This document shows, one piece after another, positions 35,266 to 43,687 of a stretch of 64,000 bases of DNA. Below the pieces are notes generated by a model. That model was not told the origin of the DNA, did not search any database, and worked only from the letters and a program-made list of their open reading frames with translations. Source of the stretch: CAZJLP01 sp964546955 (GTDB taxonomy: Bacteria > Verrucomicrobiota > Verrucomicrobiia > Opitutales > Opitutaceae); contig CAZJLP010000016.1 of assembly GCA_964546955.1 (NCBI GenBank), forward strand, positions 1 to 64,000, written 5' to 3'. A program made the position numbers and the translations under genes. Numbering within the stretch: the stretch's first letter is position 1; every line of letters begins with the position of its first letter.

Positions 35266-35303
35266 GGGTGACCGTCTAGAGCTAAGAGCCATAGCAACAG
35301 CAG

Positions 35304-35406
35304 TTGAGAGTTGAGCGTTGAAAGGCAGAGCTTCTGCTTCTCGGCTCTAGACTCCGCGTCGCGTCTGCGTCTAGAACTCAGCCCTGTTCCGGCTCTCAAC
35401 TCTCAA
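35304..35406. repeat. Inverted repeat between carA and kdsB
   Basis: TTGAGAGTTGAG (35304-35315) and its exact complement CTCAACTCTCAA (35395-35406), about 80 bp apart, between convergent genes. It may act as a bidirectional terminator or be a member of a repeat family. Confidence 0.55.
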
Positions 35407-35421
35407 TTTTCCGTTTCGCCG

Positions 35422-36165
35422 TTACCCGAGCCATCGCTCGAATTTCACCGCGTCGTCCGGCGTATCGACGCCGATCGTGGGATCGTCGGTCAGCCCCACC
35501 GCGATATCGTAGCCGTTTTCCAGGACTCGCAGCTGCTCGAGCTTTTCAATCTGCTCCAGCTTGCCAACCGGTAGCGACGCGAATTTTTCAAGGAGGTCGG
35601 AGCGGTATGCGTACAGTCCGAGGTGTTTGTAGCAGAGATTCGCCTGCAACCACCCGTCCTCGACCTGCCCTTTCAGATCGCGCGCAAAGGGCACGGGCGA
35701 ACGTGAAAAATAAAGGGCGCGTCCATCATTTCGAAGCACGACTTTTACCTGATTGGGGTTGGCGAAGTCCGCCGCGGCGGTGAAAGGGGTGGCCAGCGTG
35801 GCCATGGGCGTCCCGCGTGCGATGAGTTCCGCCAAAACCCGAAGCTGTTGTCCGGTCACCAAGGGTTCGTCGGCTTGAACGTTGACCACATAATCGGCTT
35901 TGACCTGTCGATTGGCTTCCGCGATTCGGTCCGTGCCGCTCTGGTGTTCGCGGGCGGTCATAATGGCCTGAAAGCCACGGGAAGTCACACAGTCGGCCAG
36001 GAGGGGGTGATCGACGGCGAAAGAAAGGGGGATTTCCGGTGCCTCCTTTGCGATCCGTTCCGCGACCCAGGCCAGCAAAGGCTTTCCTCTGATCAGGTGC
36101 AACAGCTTGCGAGGGAAGCGCGTAGATTCCAGGCGGCAGGGCACGATAATCGCTAACTTGGCCAT
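35422..36165 (-). CDS. kdsB: 3-deoxy-manno-octulosonate cytidylyltransferase
   Basis: 247 aa. It activates Kdo with CTP for lipopolysaccharide core synthesis, which marks a Gram-negative envelope. Family blocks: IVPCRLESTRFPRKLLHLIRGKPLLAWV, VNVQADEPLVTGQQL, LYFSRSPVPFARD, CYKHLGLYAYRSDLLEKFASL, LEQLEKLEQLRVLENGYDIAV-type region and GVDTPDD. Divergent from ptsH with 77 bp between starts. Confidence 0.96.
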   Translation of the reverse strand: MAKLAIIVPCRLESTRFPRKLLHLIRGKPLLAWVAERIAKEAPEIPLSFAVDHPLLADCVTSRGFQAIMTAREHQSGTDRIAEANRQVKADYVVNVQADEPLVTGQQLRVLAELIARGTPMATLATPFTAAADFANPNQVKVVLRNDGRALYFSRSPVPFARDLKGQVEDGWLQANLCYKHLGLYAYRSDLLEKFASLPVGKLEQIEKLEQLRVLENGYDIAVGLTDDPTIGVDTPDDAVKFERWLG

Positions 36166-36242
36166 GGTTAACGAAGCTGGCGGGCGGTTTTTGGGGTTGC
36201 AAGCCAGCCCCAGCCAGAAAGATTTGGGCCCCTCATTTAAGA

Positions 36243-36542
36243 ATGGAAAAGAACGATACCGCGCCTGCCACCAAACAGTCCGTCAAGGAACTCGTGGTGC
36301 ACAACAAGATGGGCATTCACGCGCGGCCTGCCGCAATGATCGTTCGCATCACCAATAAGTTCAAAGCCGATGTCTTTGTCGAAAAAGACGAGGAGCAGGT
36401 GAACGGCAAAAGCATCATGGGCTTGATGATGCTGGCTGCCGGCAAGGGGTCCAAGGTCAAGTTCATCGCCACCGGCGAGGATGGCCCGCAAATGCTGACC
36501 GAATTGGAGCAGCTCTTCGCGCGAAAGTTCGACGAGGCATAG
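36243..36542 (+). CDS. ptsH: HPr phosphocarrier protein
   Basis: 99 aa, about 12 residues longer at the N-terminus than typical HPr. Active-site histidine His26 in NKMGIHARPAAMIV, and the regulatory serine region Ser57 in VNGKSIMGLMMLAAGKG. It carries phosphate from enzyme I to sugar-PTS or regulatory EIIA proteins. No other PTS gene is nearby, so it may belong to a regulatory PTS. Confidence 0.93.
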   Translation: MEKNDTAPATKQSVKELVVHNKMGIHARPAAMIVRITNKFKADVFVEKDEEQVNGKSIMGLMMLAAGKGSKVKFIATGEDGPQMLTELEQLFARKFDEA

Positions 36543-36752
36543 ATCGCCGCGCGCGGCTATTTCACTCTGGAGGTCGGGGTTTAGGGTTTGGAGTTGGAGC
36601 CCGGAAATCGTCGAAGCGCCCCCGTAGCGGCGAGCGCCAGCGAGTCGGGCAGCGCTGAGAGTTGCCCCTTTGGGGGAGTAGCCGATCCAGGCAGGACGAC
36701 CACGCTGCCGCTACCCGTCTCAAATCTCAAATCGCCGCGAGCCCGCTCGCGG

Positions 36753-37559
36753 CTACCTGAGCCCAAAAAACTCGCGAGCCTTTTGCGTGCTGGCCGTGGC
36801 GACTTCGACGAGCGGCACACCGAAAACCCCGGCGGCAAATTCCGCGGTATGTCGCAGGTAAGCCGGTTCGTTCGGTTTGCCGCGGTGCGGCATGGGCGTG
36901 AGATAGGGAGCATCGGTCTCAAGCATGAAGCGGTCGAGGCCCTGCTTCCTTGCCGCTGCGCGGACGGCGTCTGCGGCTTTGTAGGTCAAGATTCCGGTAA
37001 AAGACCCATACCCCCCGCGACGCAGGAGTTCGTCCATGTCGGTCGGTGATTCGACGAAACAATGGAATACCACGCGTTGCCAATCCACTCCGCTGGCGTC
37101 GATCAGGGCGACGCATTCGGCGAACGCGCCGCGCGAATGAATCACCAAGGGGCATCCAAGGCGCTTCCCAAGCTCCAGCTGCGCGGCGAACGCCTGACGC
37201 TGCCAGCCGAAGATCCGCTCGGCTTCGGCCGCATCCTTGGGTAGATGGAAACGGTCCAGCCCCATTTCGCCCAGCGCCACCGGCCGTGGCGCAGGGGACG
37301 AGCCATGCCGCCAAAAGGGTTCGATTTGCTCAATCGCCACCGGCCAGGACTCGTCCACCGAGCACGGATGCAGCCCCACCGAAAAAGCGACCAGTCCCGC
37401 GTGCGCACGTGTCAGGTCCCGATAAAGAGACCAATCCTCCGGCGAGGTCCCGATTGTGATCATCGCCTCTACCCCCGCCTCCTGCGCGCGTGTCAATACA
37501 CCGTCCAAAGCCCCGCCTCGGGCGAAGCTCTCCAGATGGGTGTGGGTGTCGATCAGCAT
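36753..37559 (-). CDS. tatD: TatD-family metal-dependent hydrolase
   Basis: 268 aa from ATG 37559. Metal-binding signature at the N-terminus LIDTHTHLES (His6, His8), Glu in VALGEMGLDRFH, His in LVIHSRGA and VVFHCF, and Asp in FMLETDAPYLTP, with the C-terminal PHRGKPNEPAYLRHTAEFAA. These proteins are 3'-5' exonucleases or D-aminoacyl-tRNA deacylases of the TatD type. The frame runs up to 37754 through repeats and is not used. Confidence 0.93.
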   Translation of the reverse strand: MLIDTHTHLESFARGGALDGVLTRAQEAGVEAMITIGTSPEDWSLYRDLTRAHAGLVAFSVGLHPCSVDESWPVAIEQIEPFWRHGSSPAPRPVALGEMGLDRFHLPKDAAEAERIFGWQRQAFAAQLELGKRLGCPLVIHSRGAFAECVALIDASGVDWQRVVFHCFVESPTDMDELLRRGGYGSFTGILTYKAADAVRAAARKQGLDRFMLETDAPYLTPMPHRGKPNEPAYLRHTAEFAAGVFGVPLVEVATASTQKAREFFGLR

Positions 37560-37566
37560 TGAGGGA

Positions 37567-37599
37567 AGTAGCGAGTAGCGGGTAGCGAGTAGCGAGTAG
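37567..37599. repeat. Family D tandem repeat upstream of tatD
   Basis: AGTAGCGAGTAGC units repeated about three times; the inverse (CTACTCGCTACTCAC) occurs at 37826-37850, so the two flank the gap between tatD and the M32 gene. Confidence 0.6.
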
Positions 37600-37658
37600 A
37601 AAAACCACTCGCGCCGCCGGCGAGCAGCTGAGCGCCGGAGGATTGTTTTCATTGCGTG

Positions 37659-37758
37659 AAAGGTGGAACCCACCGTCCCGGCGGGTTTGATGACGTCGCC
37701 GGGTAGGTGATGTTGCCTGTGTCCCCGAAAACCTGCCGGGACGGCAGGTTCCACCTTT
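37659..37758. repeat. Palindromic repeat, family B copy 1
   Basis: Left arm 37659-37688 (AAAGGTGGAACCCACCGTCC...) and right arm 37729-37758 are inverse complements at 27 of 30 positions. Each arm itself holds a small palindrome (CCTGCC-GGGAC-GGCAGG type). A related pair is at 45046-45131. Confidence 0.75.
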
Positions 37759-37832
37759 CGGGCCGTGGAATGGGCGAAAAGACTTCGTAGGAGGAGATAG
37801 AACCCAATCCGCCGCCTGCGTCTGTCTACTCG

Positions 37833-39335
37833 CTACTCACTACCCGCTCCTTTGGCATATCGCTCCCGCAGATACCGCAACAGGGGCCGCGGAGAAAGGG
37901 CTTCGCCGGTCGCGCGGTGAACCAAGGTGAGCGGGTCGTACCGCTTGCCGTGGGCGTGAATATTCTCCCGCAGCCAGCGCAGCAGCCACGAAAAATCGCC
38001 GCGAGCGAAATCATCCTCCAAGTTTGGGCGCAGCCGCAGAACGTGGTACCAAAATTGAGCGGCCATCATGTTTCCCAGGCAGTAGCTTGGAAAATAGCCG
38101 AAGGCGCCGTCGCTCCAATGGACGTCCTGGAGCACACCTTCGGCGTCGTTGGCGGGTGTCAGGCCGAGTAATTCCTGGCAGGCTTTATTCCAGGCGGCCG
38201 GCAGATCCGTCACCGCGAGACTCCCCTCGAAAAGCCGCTTCTCGAGTTCGAAGCGGAGGATAATGTGCAGATTGTAGGTGACCTCGTCGGCGTCGACTCG
38301 GATCAACGTCGGCTGTACGGCATTGATCGCGAGGTACAATTGCTCCGACGTCACTCCGGCCAGTTGATCGGAGAAGGCTTCGCGAAACTTAGGTTCGAAA
38401 AACCGCCAGAAACCCCGGCTGCGGGCGACTTGGTTTTCCCAAAGGCGGCTTTGCGATTCATGCACCCCCATGCCGGCGGCCTGCCCGAGAGCGGTCGAGT
38501 GCTGGTCGGCGGGGAGTCCCTGTTCGTAGAGGCCATGGCCCGTCTCATGGATCGAGCTAAACAGCGAATCAAGGGGGTTGTCGGGATCAAAACGTGTCGT
38601 CATGCGGACATCCGTCCCCGTCCCGGAACAAAATGGGTGGAGCGATACGTCGATGCGCCCGCGGCGGTAGTCGAAGCCAATCCGTTCGGTGACTTCCCGC
38701 AGGAAGGCCAATTGTTTGTCCACGGGGAAGTTCTTGAAGCGCTCCGTGGGCGCCTTTTCGGCTGTCGACACGATTTCGCGGACGAGCGGAACCAGGCCGA
38801 TCTTCAGCTCCGAAAACAAGACGTCGATCGCGGCGGAGGTCATGCCGGGATCGTGCTTGTCGATCATGTAGTCGTAGGGCGCGTCGTCGTGACCCAAGTA
38901 CGCCGCCTCGCGACGAGCGAGTTCGAGGTTCTTCGCGAGCACGGGCGCGTAGCTGGAGAAATCGGACGCGGCGCGGGCCGCTGCCCACGCGTGGTAGCCC
39001 CGGCTGCTTTGCGCTGCTTTCTCCTTCACGAAATCGGTGGGCAGGCGAGTGGCACGATGGTAATCCCGCCGAGCCCAGCGGAGAACGACGCGCTGGTCCG
39101 CCGAAAGCGACGTGCTCTGACTTTCCAGCTGCACCAGCAACTCTCCGATTCGCGGTTCGCTGAGCGCGGCGTGCTGCATTTCCGCCAAGACCGCTTGTTG
39201 TGCCGCCCGCTGGTCGGCACTCGCTCCCGGCAGATTAACCTGCTCGTCCCAGCCCAGGAGGTCGCTAATCGTGCCCAAGAGCTGGGCGCGGCGCAGTTTG
39301 CGGGTCAGTTCGGAAAGAGCGGCGTCCACGGACAT
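37833..39335 (-). CDS. Metallocarboxypeptidase, M32 (Taq) family
   Basis: 500 aa. Zinc motif His263-Glu-x2-His in FSSIHETGHGLYEQGLP, with the downstream ESQSRLWENQVARS glutamate region, TRFDPDNPLDSLFSS, and the end block DVHWSDGAFGYFPSYCLGNMMAAQFW. It removes C-terminal residues from peptides, in the cytoplasm. Length equals that of thermostable carboxypeptidase 1. ATG at 39335; gap to tatD is filled by repeats. Confidence 0.95.
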   Translation of the reverse strand: MSVDAALSELTRKLRRAQLLGTISDLLGWDEQVNLPGASADQRAAQQAVLAEMQHAALSEPRIGELLVQLESQSTSLSADQRVVLRWARRDYHRATRLPTDFVKEKAAQSSRGYHAWAAARAASDFSSYAPVLAKNLELARREAAYLGHDDAPYDYMIDKHDPGMTSAAIDVLFSELKIGLVPLVREIVSTAEKAPTERFKNFPVDKQLAFLREVTERIGFDYRRGRIDVSLHPFCSGTGTDVRMTTRFDPDNPLDSLFSSIHETGHGLYEQGLPADQHSTALGQAAGMGVHESQSRLWENQVARSRGFWRFFEPKFREAFSDQLAGVTSEQLYLAINAVQPTLIRVDADEVTYNLHIILRFELEKRLFEGSLAVTDLPAAWNKACQELLGLTPANDAEGVLQDVHWSDGAFGYFPSYCLGNMMAAQFWYHVLRLRPNLEDDFARGDFSWLLRWLRENIHAHGKRYDPLTLVHRATGEALSPRPLLRYLRERYAKGAGSE

Positions 39336-39413
39336 GTGAGACAGACCTAAGTCCCCGAAGGGGCGGCAGCAAGGGGGGAGTGGGTAGAAGTCGCGCCTCG
39401 GCGCGTGGCGCGC

Positions 39414-40373
39414 TCACGGGAGGGAAGGAACTCCGTTGATTCGGATGTTTCCACCGCCGGCCCGCAGCGTAATGCGCGGACCGCCCTCGTTTAAATGTCC
39501 GACCAGCTTCGATGCGCCGACTTCGCCCTCGGCGATTTTTAAGTCCAGTTCCCGCGTTTTCACGGTCCCAAAACGGGACGCCTGGGCATCCAAAATACAG
39601 CGCGATCGCGCATCGACGCTGATCACGACGTCCCCGCCCGTCGCGCTCAAGGTCGATGGCTCAGTGATGGGATGCGCGAATGCGATTTTGACATCGGCCC
39701 CGTCGGCGTCCGCTTGCACGGTCGCGCGGGCGCTCTGAATCTCCAATGTCCCTCCGGCACCTTTCAACCGAGCTTTCCCCAGGGAACGTCCGACCAAAAT
39801 ATTCCCCGACCCGGTTTCGAGGGTGAGTGATTTGGTGCACGCCGTCACGGCGACGTCCCCTTGAAGGCTGGCGGCGTCCACACTGCCATCGATTTCTCCC
39901 GCGAAAATCGCACCCTTGCCGGTGCGAATCCGGAGATCGCCCTGGAGGTTCGTAATCGTGATGGGACCGTCGTTGGTAACGAGGTCCAGCCGACACCACG
40001 GCGGCACTTTGATCGTGTAACTCAAACCTACGGGGGGCGATTGCTCCCAGCTCCAGCGGACTACTTTCCTGTCCCGCGCGCGGACTATCACCTGCCTGTC
40101 GCGCTGCACCAGCGTCAGATCGAGGGCTTCGAGCAACCGATCCGCATCGCGATCGCTGGAAACGTCCATCGATTGTTTCACCACCACGTGGATTTCGCCA
40201 TCCTCCGCCGCGCTGACGGCGATGGCGCCCTGATGGACGTCGACCTTGACGCCGGCGTGAGTGCCTGGGTTGAACCGGCGCTCAACCGTCCGTTCGATCA
40301 ACGCGAAAGCGGCCGGGGCAGTCCACGACAACGCAATGAGAAGAAGGGGAAGGGCGCGCTTTGATACGCTCAC
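39414..40373 (-). CDS. Secreted DUF4097-like beta-repeat protein (degenerate repeats)
   Basis: 319 aa with a signal peptide (RALPLLLIALSWTAPAAFA). The body is a chain of short beta strands (VKVDVHQGAIAVSAAEDGEIHVVVKQ, NLQGDLRIRTGKGAIFAGEIDGSVDAASLQGDVAVTA, LTLETGSGNILVGRSLGKARLKG) and closes with ITLRAGGGNIRING, as in the next gene upstream. It belongs by appearance to the DUF4097/putative adhesin group, whose role is unclear; several act with envelope stress systems. It follows its paralogue by about 90 bp on the same strand. Confidence 0.75.
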   Translation of the reverse strand: MSVSKRALPLLLIALSWTAPAAFALIERTVERRFNPGTHAGVKVDVHQGAIAVSAAEDGEIHVVVKQSMDVSSDRDADRLLEALDLTLVQRDRQVIVRARDRKVVRWSWEQSPPVGLSYTIKVPPWCRLDLVTNDGPITITNLQGDLRIRTGKGAIFAGEIDGSVDAASLQGDVAVTACTKSLTLETGSGNILVGRSLGKARLKGAGGTLEIQSARATVQADADGADVKIAFAHPITEPSTLSATGGDVVISVDARSRCILDAQASRFGTVKTRELDLKIAEGEVGASKLVGHLNEGGPRITLRAGGGNIRINGVPSLP

Positions 40374-40460
40374 CTCCCACAGCTCGCAGGAAATTGCGCT
40401 GACGCAAGAGCAACCCGCGGCGGCGAGGGCAATCCTTGCGGGGCCCCGGGGATGCGTTCG

Positions 40461-41402
40461 TCAGTTACTCGCGATTCGAATGTTGCCGCCCGAGGACCTG
40501 AGTTTTACCGTCGGCCCCCCGCCGTTTACGGCGCCGCTTAAACGTCCTCGCGAGGTACGTGTCTCCGTCATGCTCGTAAGTTTTAGTTGCGCTGCCTCGA
40601 TCCAGCCGTGGCCGGTACGCGCTTCCAATTCGAAAGCGGCCGCGGGATCGACCGAGAGGCGCACGTTGCCGCCGGAGGTAGAAAGTTCACAGTCACCCGC
40701 GAGTTTTCCCGTGATGGCAGCCTCAATACTGCCGCCGGAAGTCTTTGCATGCAGTTTGTGCGTCGCGGAGCGAATGGAAATATTGCCGCCAGAGGTGGAG
40801 AGTTCGGCTTCCGCGTTGACGTTGCCCACGCGAATATTGCCGCCGGAGGTGTTGAGTTTCACCGGGCGCTCCGCGTTTTCGAGCGAGATGTTCCCGCCCG
40901 AAGTATGAACGTCCACCGATCCCTCGATTGAGCCTACTCTGATGTGCCCGCCCGAGGTCCGGGCTTGAACGTTTCCCTTGAGGTCGCCGACGTCGATATG
41001 TCCGCCGGATGTGCGCAGATTTGCATGGAATTCGCGGGGCACCGAAACCTCGAGATCCACATTTACCGGAGGCCAGTTCTTGAACCGCGAGCTCACGCCC
41101 TCCCGAGGATAAGCTGCCGTGGCCGAGACGTCGTTTCCCTGCTGATCGAAGCTCAACGAAAGCTTCTTTTGAATCTCGTCCGCTTCAGCGTCGTCGTCGG
41201 TTTTGAAACGCAGTTTCGCGACTATTCTGACTTCGTTCGTGTCAGCGGAGTTGACCTTGAGGTGCCCTCCCTGCGTGTGGAGGTTGAGCTGACCGCCCAC
41301 TTGGACAGTAAACGTTTTTTCGACCTGACGTTCGATGCCAGCCGAAGCGATAAACGGCAGCGCAAAAAGCACGCCGGGTAGGAGAACAGGGTGGAGTTTC
41401 AT
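40461..41402 (-). CDS. Secreted DUF4097-like protein with TSGG repeats
   Basis: 313 aa with a signal peptide (LLPGVLFALPFIASAG). From about residue 125 there are seven consecutive units of 18-21 residues, each containing TSGG followed by H, N or S and I/V (HANLRTSGGHIDVGDLKG, QARTSGGHIRVGSIEG, VHTSGGNISLENAER, LNTSGGNIRVGNVNA, LSTSGGNISIRSATH, AKTSGGSIEAAITG, LSTSGGNVRLSVD), and a last SSGGNIRI at the C-terminus. This spacing suits a right-handed parallel beta helix. First gene of a pair with the degenerate paralogue downstream. Function unknown; surface or periplasmic. Confidence 0.8.
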   Translation of the reverse strand: MKLHPVLLPGVLFALPFIASAGIERQVEKTFTVQVGGQLNLHTQGGHLKVNSADTNEVRIVAKLRFKTDDDAEADEIQKKLSLSFDQQGNDVSATAAYPREGVSSRFKNWPPVNVDLEVSVPREFHANLRTSGGHIDVGDLKGNVQARTSGGHIRVGSIEGSVDVHTSGGNISLENAERPVKLNTSGGNIRVGNVNAEAELSTSGGNISIRSATHKLHAKTSGGSIEAAITGKLAGDCELSTSGGNVRLSVDPAAAFELEARTGHGWIEAAQLKLTSMTETRTSRGRLSGAVNGGGPTVKLRSSGGNIRIASN

Positions 41403-41494
41403 GGTAGAGCGGTCTCAAGGAGGTATAACCCGCGCCGCCCTGAAAGGTTACAGCCCTTGGGCGCCTCGGCGAGCCGGGGGGGGCCACTTCAGTT

Positions 41495-41621
41495 CATCGT
41501 TCTCGTACTCGTGCTCCTACTCGTTCTCGCCCCCACGTCTTCCGCAGCTCTTTGACGAAGCCTCTCTAGATCGGCGACATAGAGTCGAGAACGAGTAGGA
41601 GTATGGAGTACGAGAACGATG
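41495..41621. repeat. Palindromic intergenic repeat, family A copy 2
   Basis: Left arm 41495-41529 (CATCGTTCTCGTACTCGTGC...) and right arm 41586-41621 are inverse complements over about 35 bp with a small gap, around a 56-bp centre. Shares arm sequence CGAGAACGAGTAGGAG with 5670-5685. Confidence 0.85.
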
Positions 41622-41666
41622 GCCCCCGAGGCGTGGCGTGGGAAAACGCCCCCCCCTTTCCGAAAC

Positions 41667-41933
41667 CTACACCTTTGCGCTATTGTCGCACTTGTAGTGC
41701 ACCATCGACCGCCGAAGGGCATGCGCGCGCAGAGCGGCATCTTTTTTCCCATCGCGGCGTTCGATATTGAAGCGGAGGTTCGCGGAGTTCGCCTCCGCCT
41801 CTTCTGTCTCGGCCGCGGTCGCGATGAGAAGCAGTGTCTCTGCCTTCACCGGCAGGCGGTTCCCGGGAAAACCCACGAATTGGGAGAGCCAGCGCAAGGT
41901 GGCGTCGAAAGGTTTCAGGGCGGCATCGCTCAT
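41667..41933 (-). CDS. Possible small protein of unknown function
   Basis: 88 aa from ATG 41933 (frame open to 41942). Third codon positions are mostly G or C, as in real genes of this window, and the composition is protein-like (MSDAALKPFDATLRWLSQF, KAETLLLIATAAETEEAEANSANLRF). There is no recognisable motif, signal peptide or ribosome site, and other frames also overlap here. It lies between the family A repeat and the ArsC-like gene. Confidence 0.4.
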   Translation of the reverse strand: MSDAALKPFDATLRWLSQFVGFPGNRLPVKAETLLLIATAAETEEAEANSANLRFNIERRDGKKDAALRAHALRRSMVHYKCDNSAKV

Positions 41934-42073
41934 CCGACCCATGATGCCGAAGCGCTGTCAGAGGTCAAAGGTTCGCTGCATCGCGCTCACGGAGGCTCCG
42001 ACCGCGACTTCCAAGGGGGATAGCAGATCGCCTCGTGCCACCTCCTGCCGACGTTCTCGGGCTGTCCTTGTGC

Positions 42074-42451
42074 TTATCGACGCGCGCGTTGCGTGAAGGC
42101 TTTCTCCCAAACGGCCTCTTTGAAACCCAGCAAGTGGATATCGGATCCAATCACAAACGGCCGCTTCACCAGCCTCCCATTGGACGCCAGCAGCGCCAGT
42201 GCTTCGCCGGGCGACAACCCTGGCATTTTCGATTTCAGGCCGAGCGCGCGGTACTCGTCGCCCGACGCGTTGAAGAGGCGCGTGATCTGTCCCTCGAAGG
42301 CCGCGAGCATGGCGCGTAGTTCAGTGAGGTTCGGAGGGGTTTCCCGGATCGGCCTTTCCTTGAAAGGAATTTCTCGAGCCTTGAGCCACTTCGTCGCGTC
42401 GCGACAGGTACTGCAGTTCGCGTACGTGTAAATTGTCAGGTCGTGATCCAT
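42074..42451 (-). CDS. ArsC/Spx-family protein (YffB-like)
   Basis: 125 aa, thioredoxin-like fold. IYTYANCSTCRDATKWLK (Cys13, Cys16) and the later FNASGDEYRALGLKSKMPGLSPGEALALLASNGRLVKRPFVIG match the arsenate-reductase-related family that includes YffB and Spx. Whether it reduces arsenate or acts as a glutathione-dependent reductase or regulator is open. The resistance genes arsB and arsR are absent, so detoxification is not supported by context. Confidence 0.85.
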   Translation of the reverse strand: MDHDLTIYTYANCSTCRDATKWLKAREIPFKERPIRETPPNLTELRAMLAAFEGQITRLFNASGDEYRALGLKSKMPGLSPGEALALLASNGRLVKRPFVIGSDIHLLGFKEAVWEKAFTQRARR

Positions 42452-42486
42452 CCCCCGAAGATTGGCAGAGTCGGCCGGTTGGCTAG

Positions 42487-42519
42487 AAAAAAGCCCCGGT
42501 GCCTTCGAAACATCGGGGC
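42487..42519 (-). terminator. Intrinsic terminator, minus strand
   Basis: GCCCCGGTG and CATCGGGGC (one G-T pair) around a 9-nt loop; on the minus strand the stem is followed by six T residues. It probably ends the secreted-protein gene at 42708-43457. Confidence 0.8.
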
Positions 42520-42573
42520 GAATGCGTAACCTGCGGATGCGTTACAGAACCTCGGGAGGAATTCCTACAACGG

Positions 42574-42694
42574 GGATCGAAAGGTAGGGCAGGCCTCTGG
42601 ACTCGCCGTCATGGCATTAAAAACGCCTGTTCTGGCGCGGCGCCTCTCTCTTCGAAGGGCGGTCCTGGGTTCCCGCCCCTACCTTGCGATCCGT
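42574..42694. repeat. Inverted repeat, family C copy 1
   Basis: GGATCGAAAGGTAGGGC (42574-42590) faces GCCCCTACCTTGCGATCC (42677-42694). The first arm recurs exactly at 62984-63000. Confidence 0.7.
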
Positions 42695-42707
42695 TTTCGG
42701 CACTTCC

Positions 42708-43457
42708 TTAAGGATTACGCGGCGGGGTCGAGGTGTCGCGATCGGAGGTCGAACTTGCGCTCGGATCGGCGGGGAGGACGGAGCCCGAGTTCAGGTTGCT
42801 GCCCGAGGCCGCATAGGCGTTCGAGAGCGCGGTGGCATAGGCGGCGTAGTCGGCCGCCAGAGCGGCGCGCGCCGATTCCCAGGTATCAGCCGTTGCATTA
42901 CGGGCGTTGCGGAGGCTGCGCTTCAACTGCTGCTCGGCCTGCTTGAGGGAGTCGCGGGCGGCATCGACGGTCGTCTCGGCGCCGCTGTTGGCCTTGCGCT
43001 TGATCATGCGCGACGACTCCTCGACCCGTTGTTCGATTTCACTGACCAACTGCTTTTGCGACTCGATCGGTTGCGTTTGGATGGCGTGGACAGTCGCGGT
43101 GGCGTCAGCTCCGGTGGTTATGCCCGTGCCGGATGTCTGCGGGAGTATCGTGCCTTCGCTACTGTAGCTGCGTGGCGTGCGATTCTCGCGAGTGTCGCGG
43201 GCGGTGCCTTGGGTCTGAGATTTGCCGGTCGAATCGCTTGCATGCGGGTTGGCGGTGGGGTCCGTGCTTGGCGGGACACCGGCGGTGCTGTTGGCGTTGC
43301 GGCCTTCCGTGGTGCCGCGCGGTGTGGTGGTTGTCGCCGGCTCGGACGTGCGACGGTCTGTTCTGGAGGGGGAAGCCGACGATTGTGCGGAGGCGACGCC
43401 GCCGGTAAGCAGTGAGGCGACGGTAAGGACCGAGAGATAACGTGGGAGGTTTTTCAT
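42708..43457 (-). CDS. Secreted Ser/Thr-rich protein with a helical tail
   Basis: 249 aa from ATG 43457. Signal peptide (YLSVLTVASLLTGGVASA), then a low-complexity Ser/Thr/Arg/Gly/Asn region (about 25-115), an amphipathic helical region (about 130-205: KQLVSEIEQRVEESSRMIKRK, ARDSLKQAEQQLKRSLRNARNATADTWESARAALAADYAAYA) and another disordered Ser-rich end. The helical part resembles outer-membrane-associated coiled-coil or BON-adjacent stress proteins, but no family is certain. The frame runs on to 43958 without plausible protein. A 7-bp palindrome AATGCCA/TGGCATT at 43483-43499 lies in its leader. Confidence 0.65.
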   Translation of the reverse strand: MKNLPRYLSVLTVASLLTGGVASAQSSASPSRTDRRTSEPATTTTPRGTTEGRNANSTAGVPPSTDPTANPHASDSTGKSQTQGTARDTRENRTPRSYSSEGTILPQTSGTGITTGADATATVHAIQTQPIESQKQLVSEIEQRVEESSRMIKRKANSGAETTVDAARDSLKQAEQQLKRSLRNARNATADTWESARAALAADYAAYATALSNAYAASGSNLNSGSVLPADPSASSTSDRDTSTPPRNP

Positions 43458-43687
43458 AGAATGATTTTCTGTAGTTGGGTTAAATGCCAGGATGGCATTC
43501 TTGTTCTCGCGTACCGCGTGCCAACGCGCCGGGCCTTTATAGCCCCTAGGCACAGAGACGGCTCGCGCAAATTCAGAGCATTGTCTGCCCGTTTGCTCCT
43601 TGCGAAAAGCACGACACACGCGGTGCCAGGTTCGCAACCTGCAGCGCGCTCGTCCGGCGGGCAAGTGGGCTCTGTCGTCCGCTCGCG

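Noticed and set aside
41461..41640. CRISPR-like repeat array
   Set aside because: The repeat is one long inverted pair, not regularly spaced direct repeats with spacers, and no cas gene is present.
42074..42451. Arsenic-resistance operon
   Set aside because: Only one ArsC/Spx-like gene is present; no arsR, arsB or acr3 gene is nearby.
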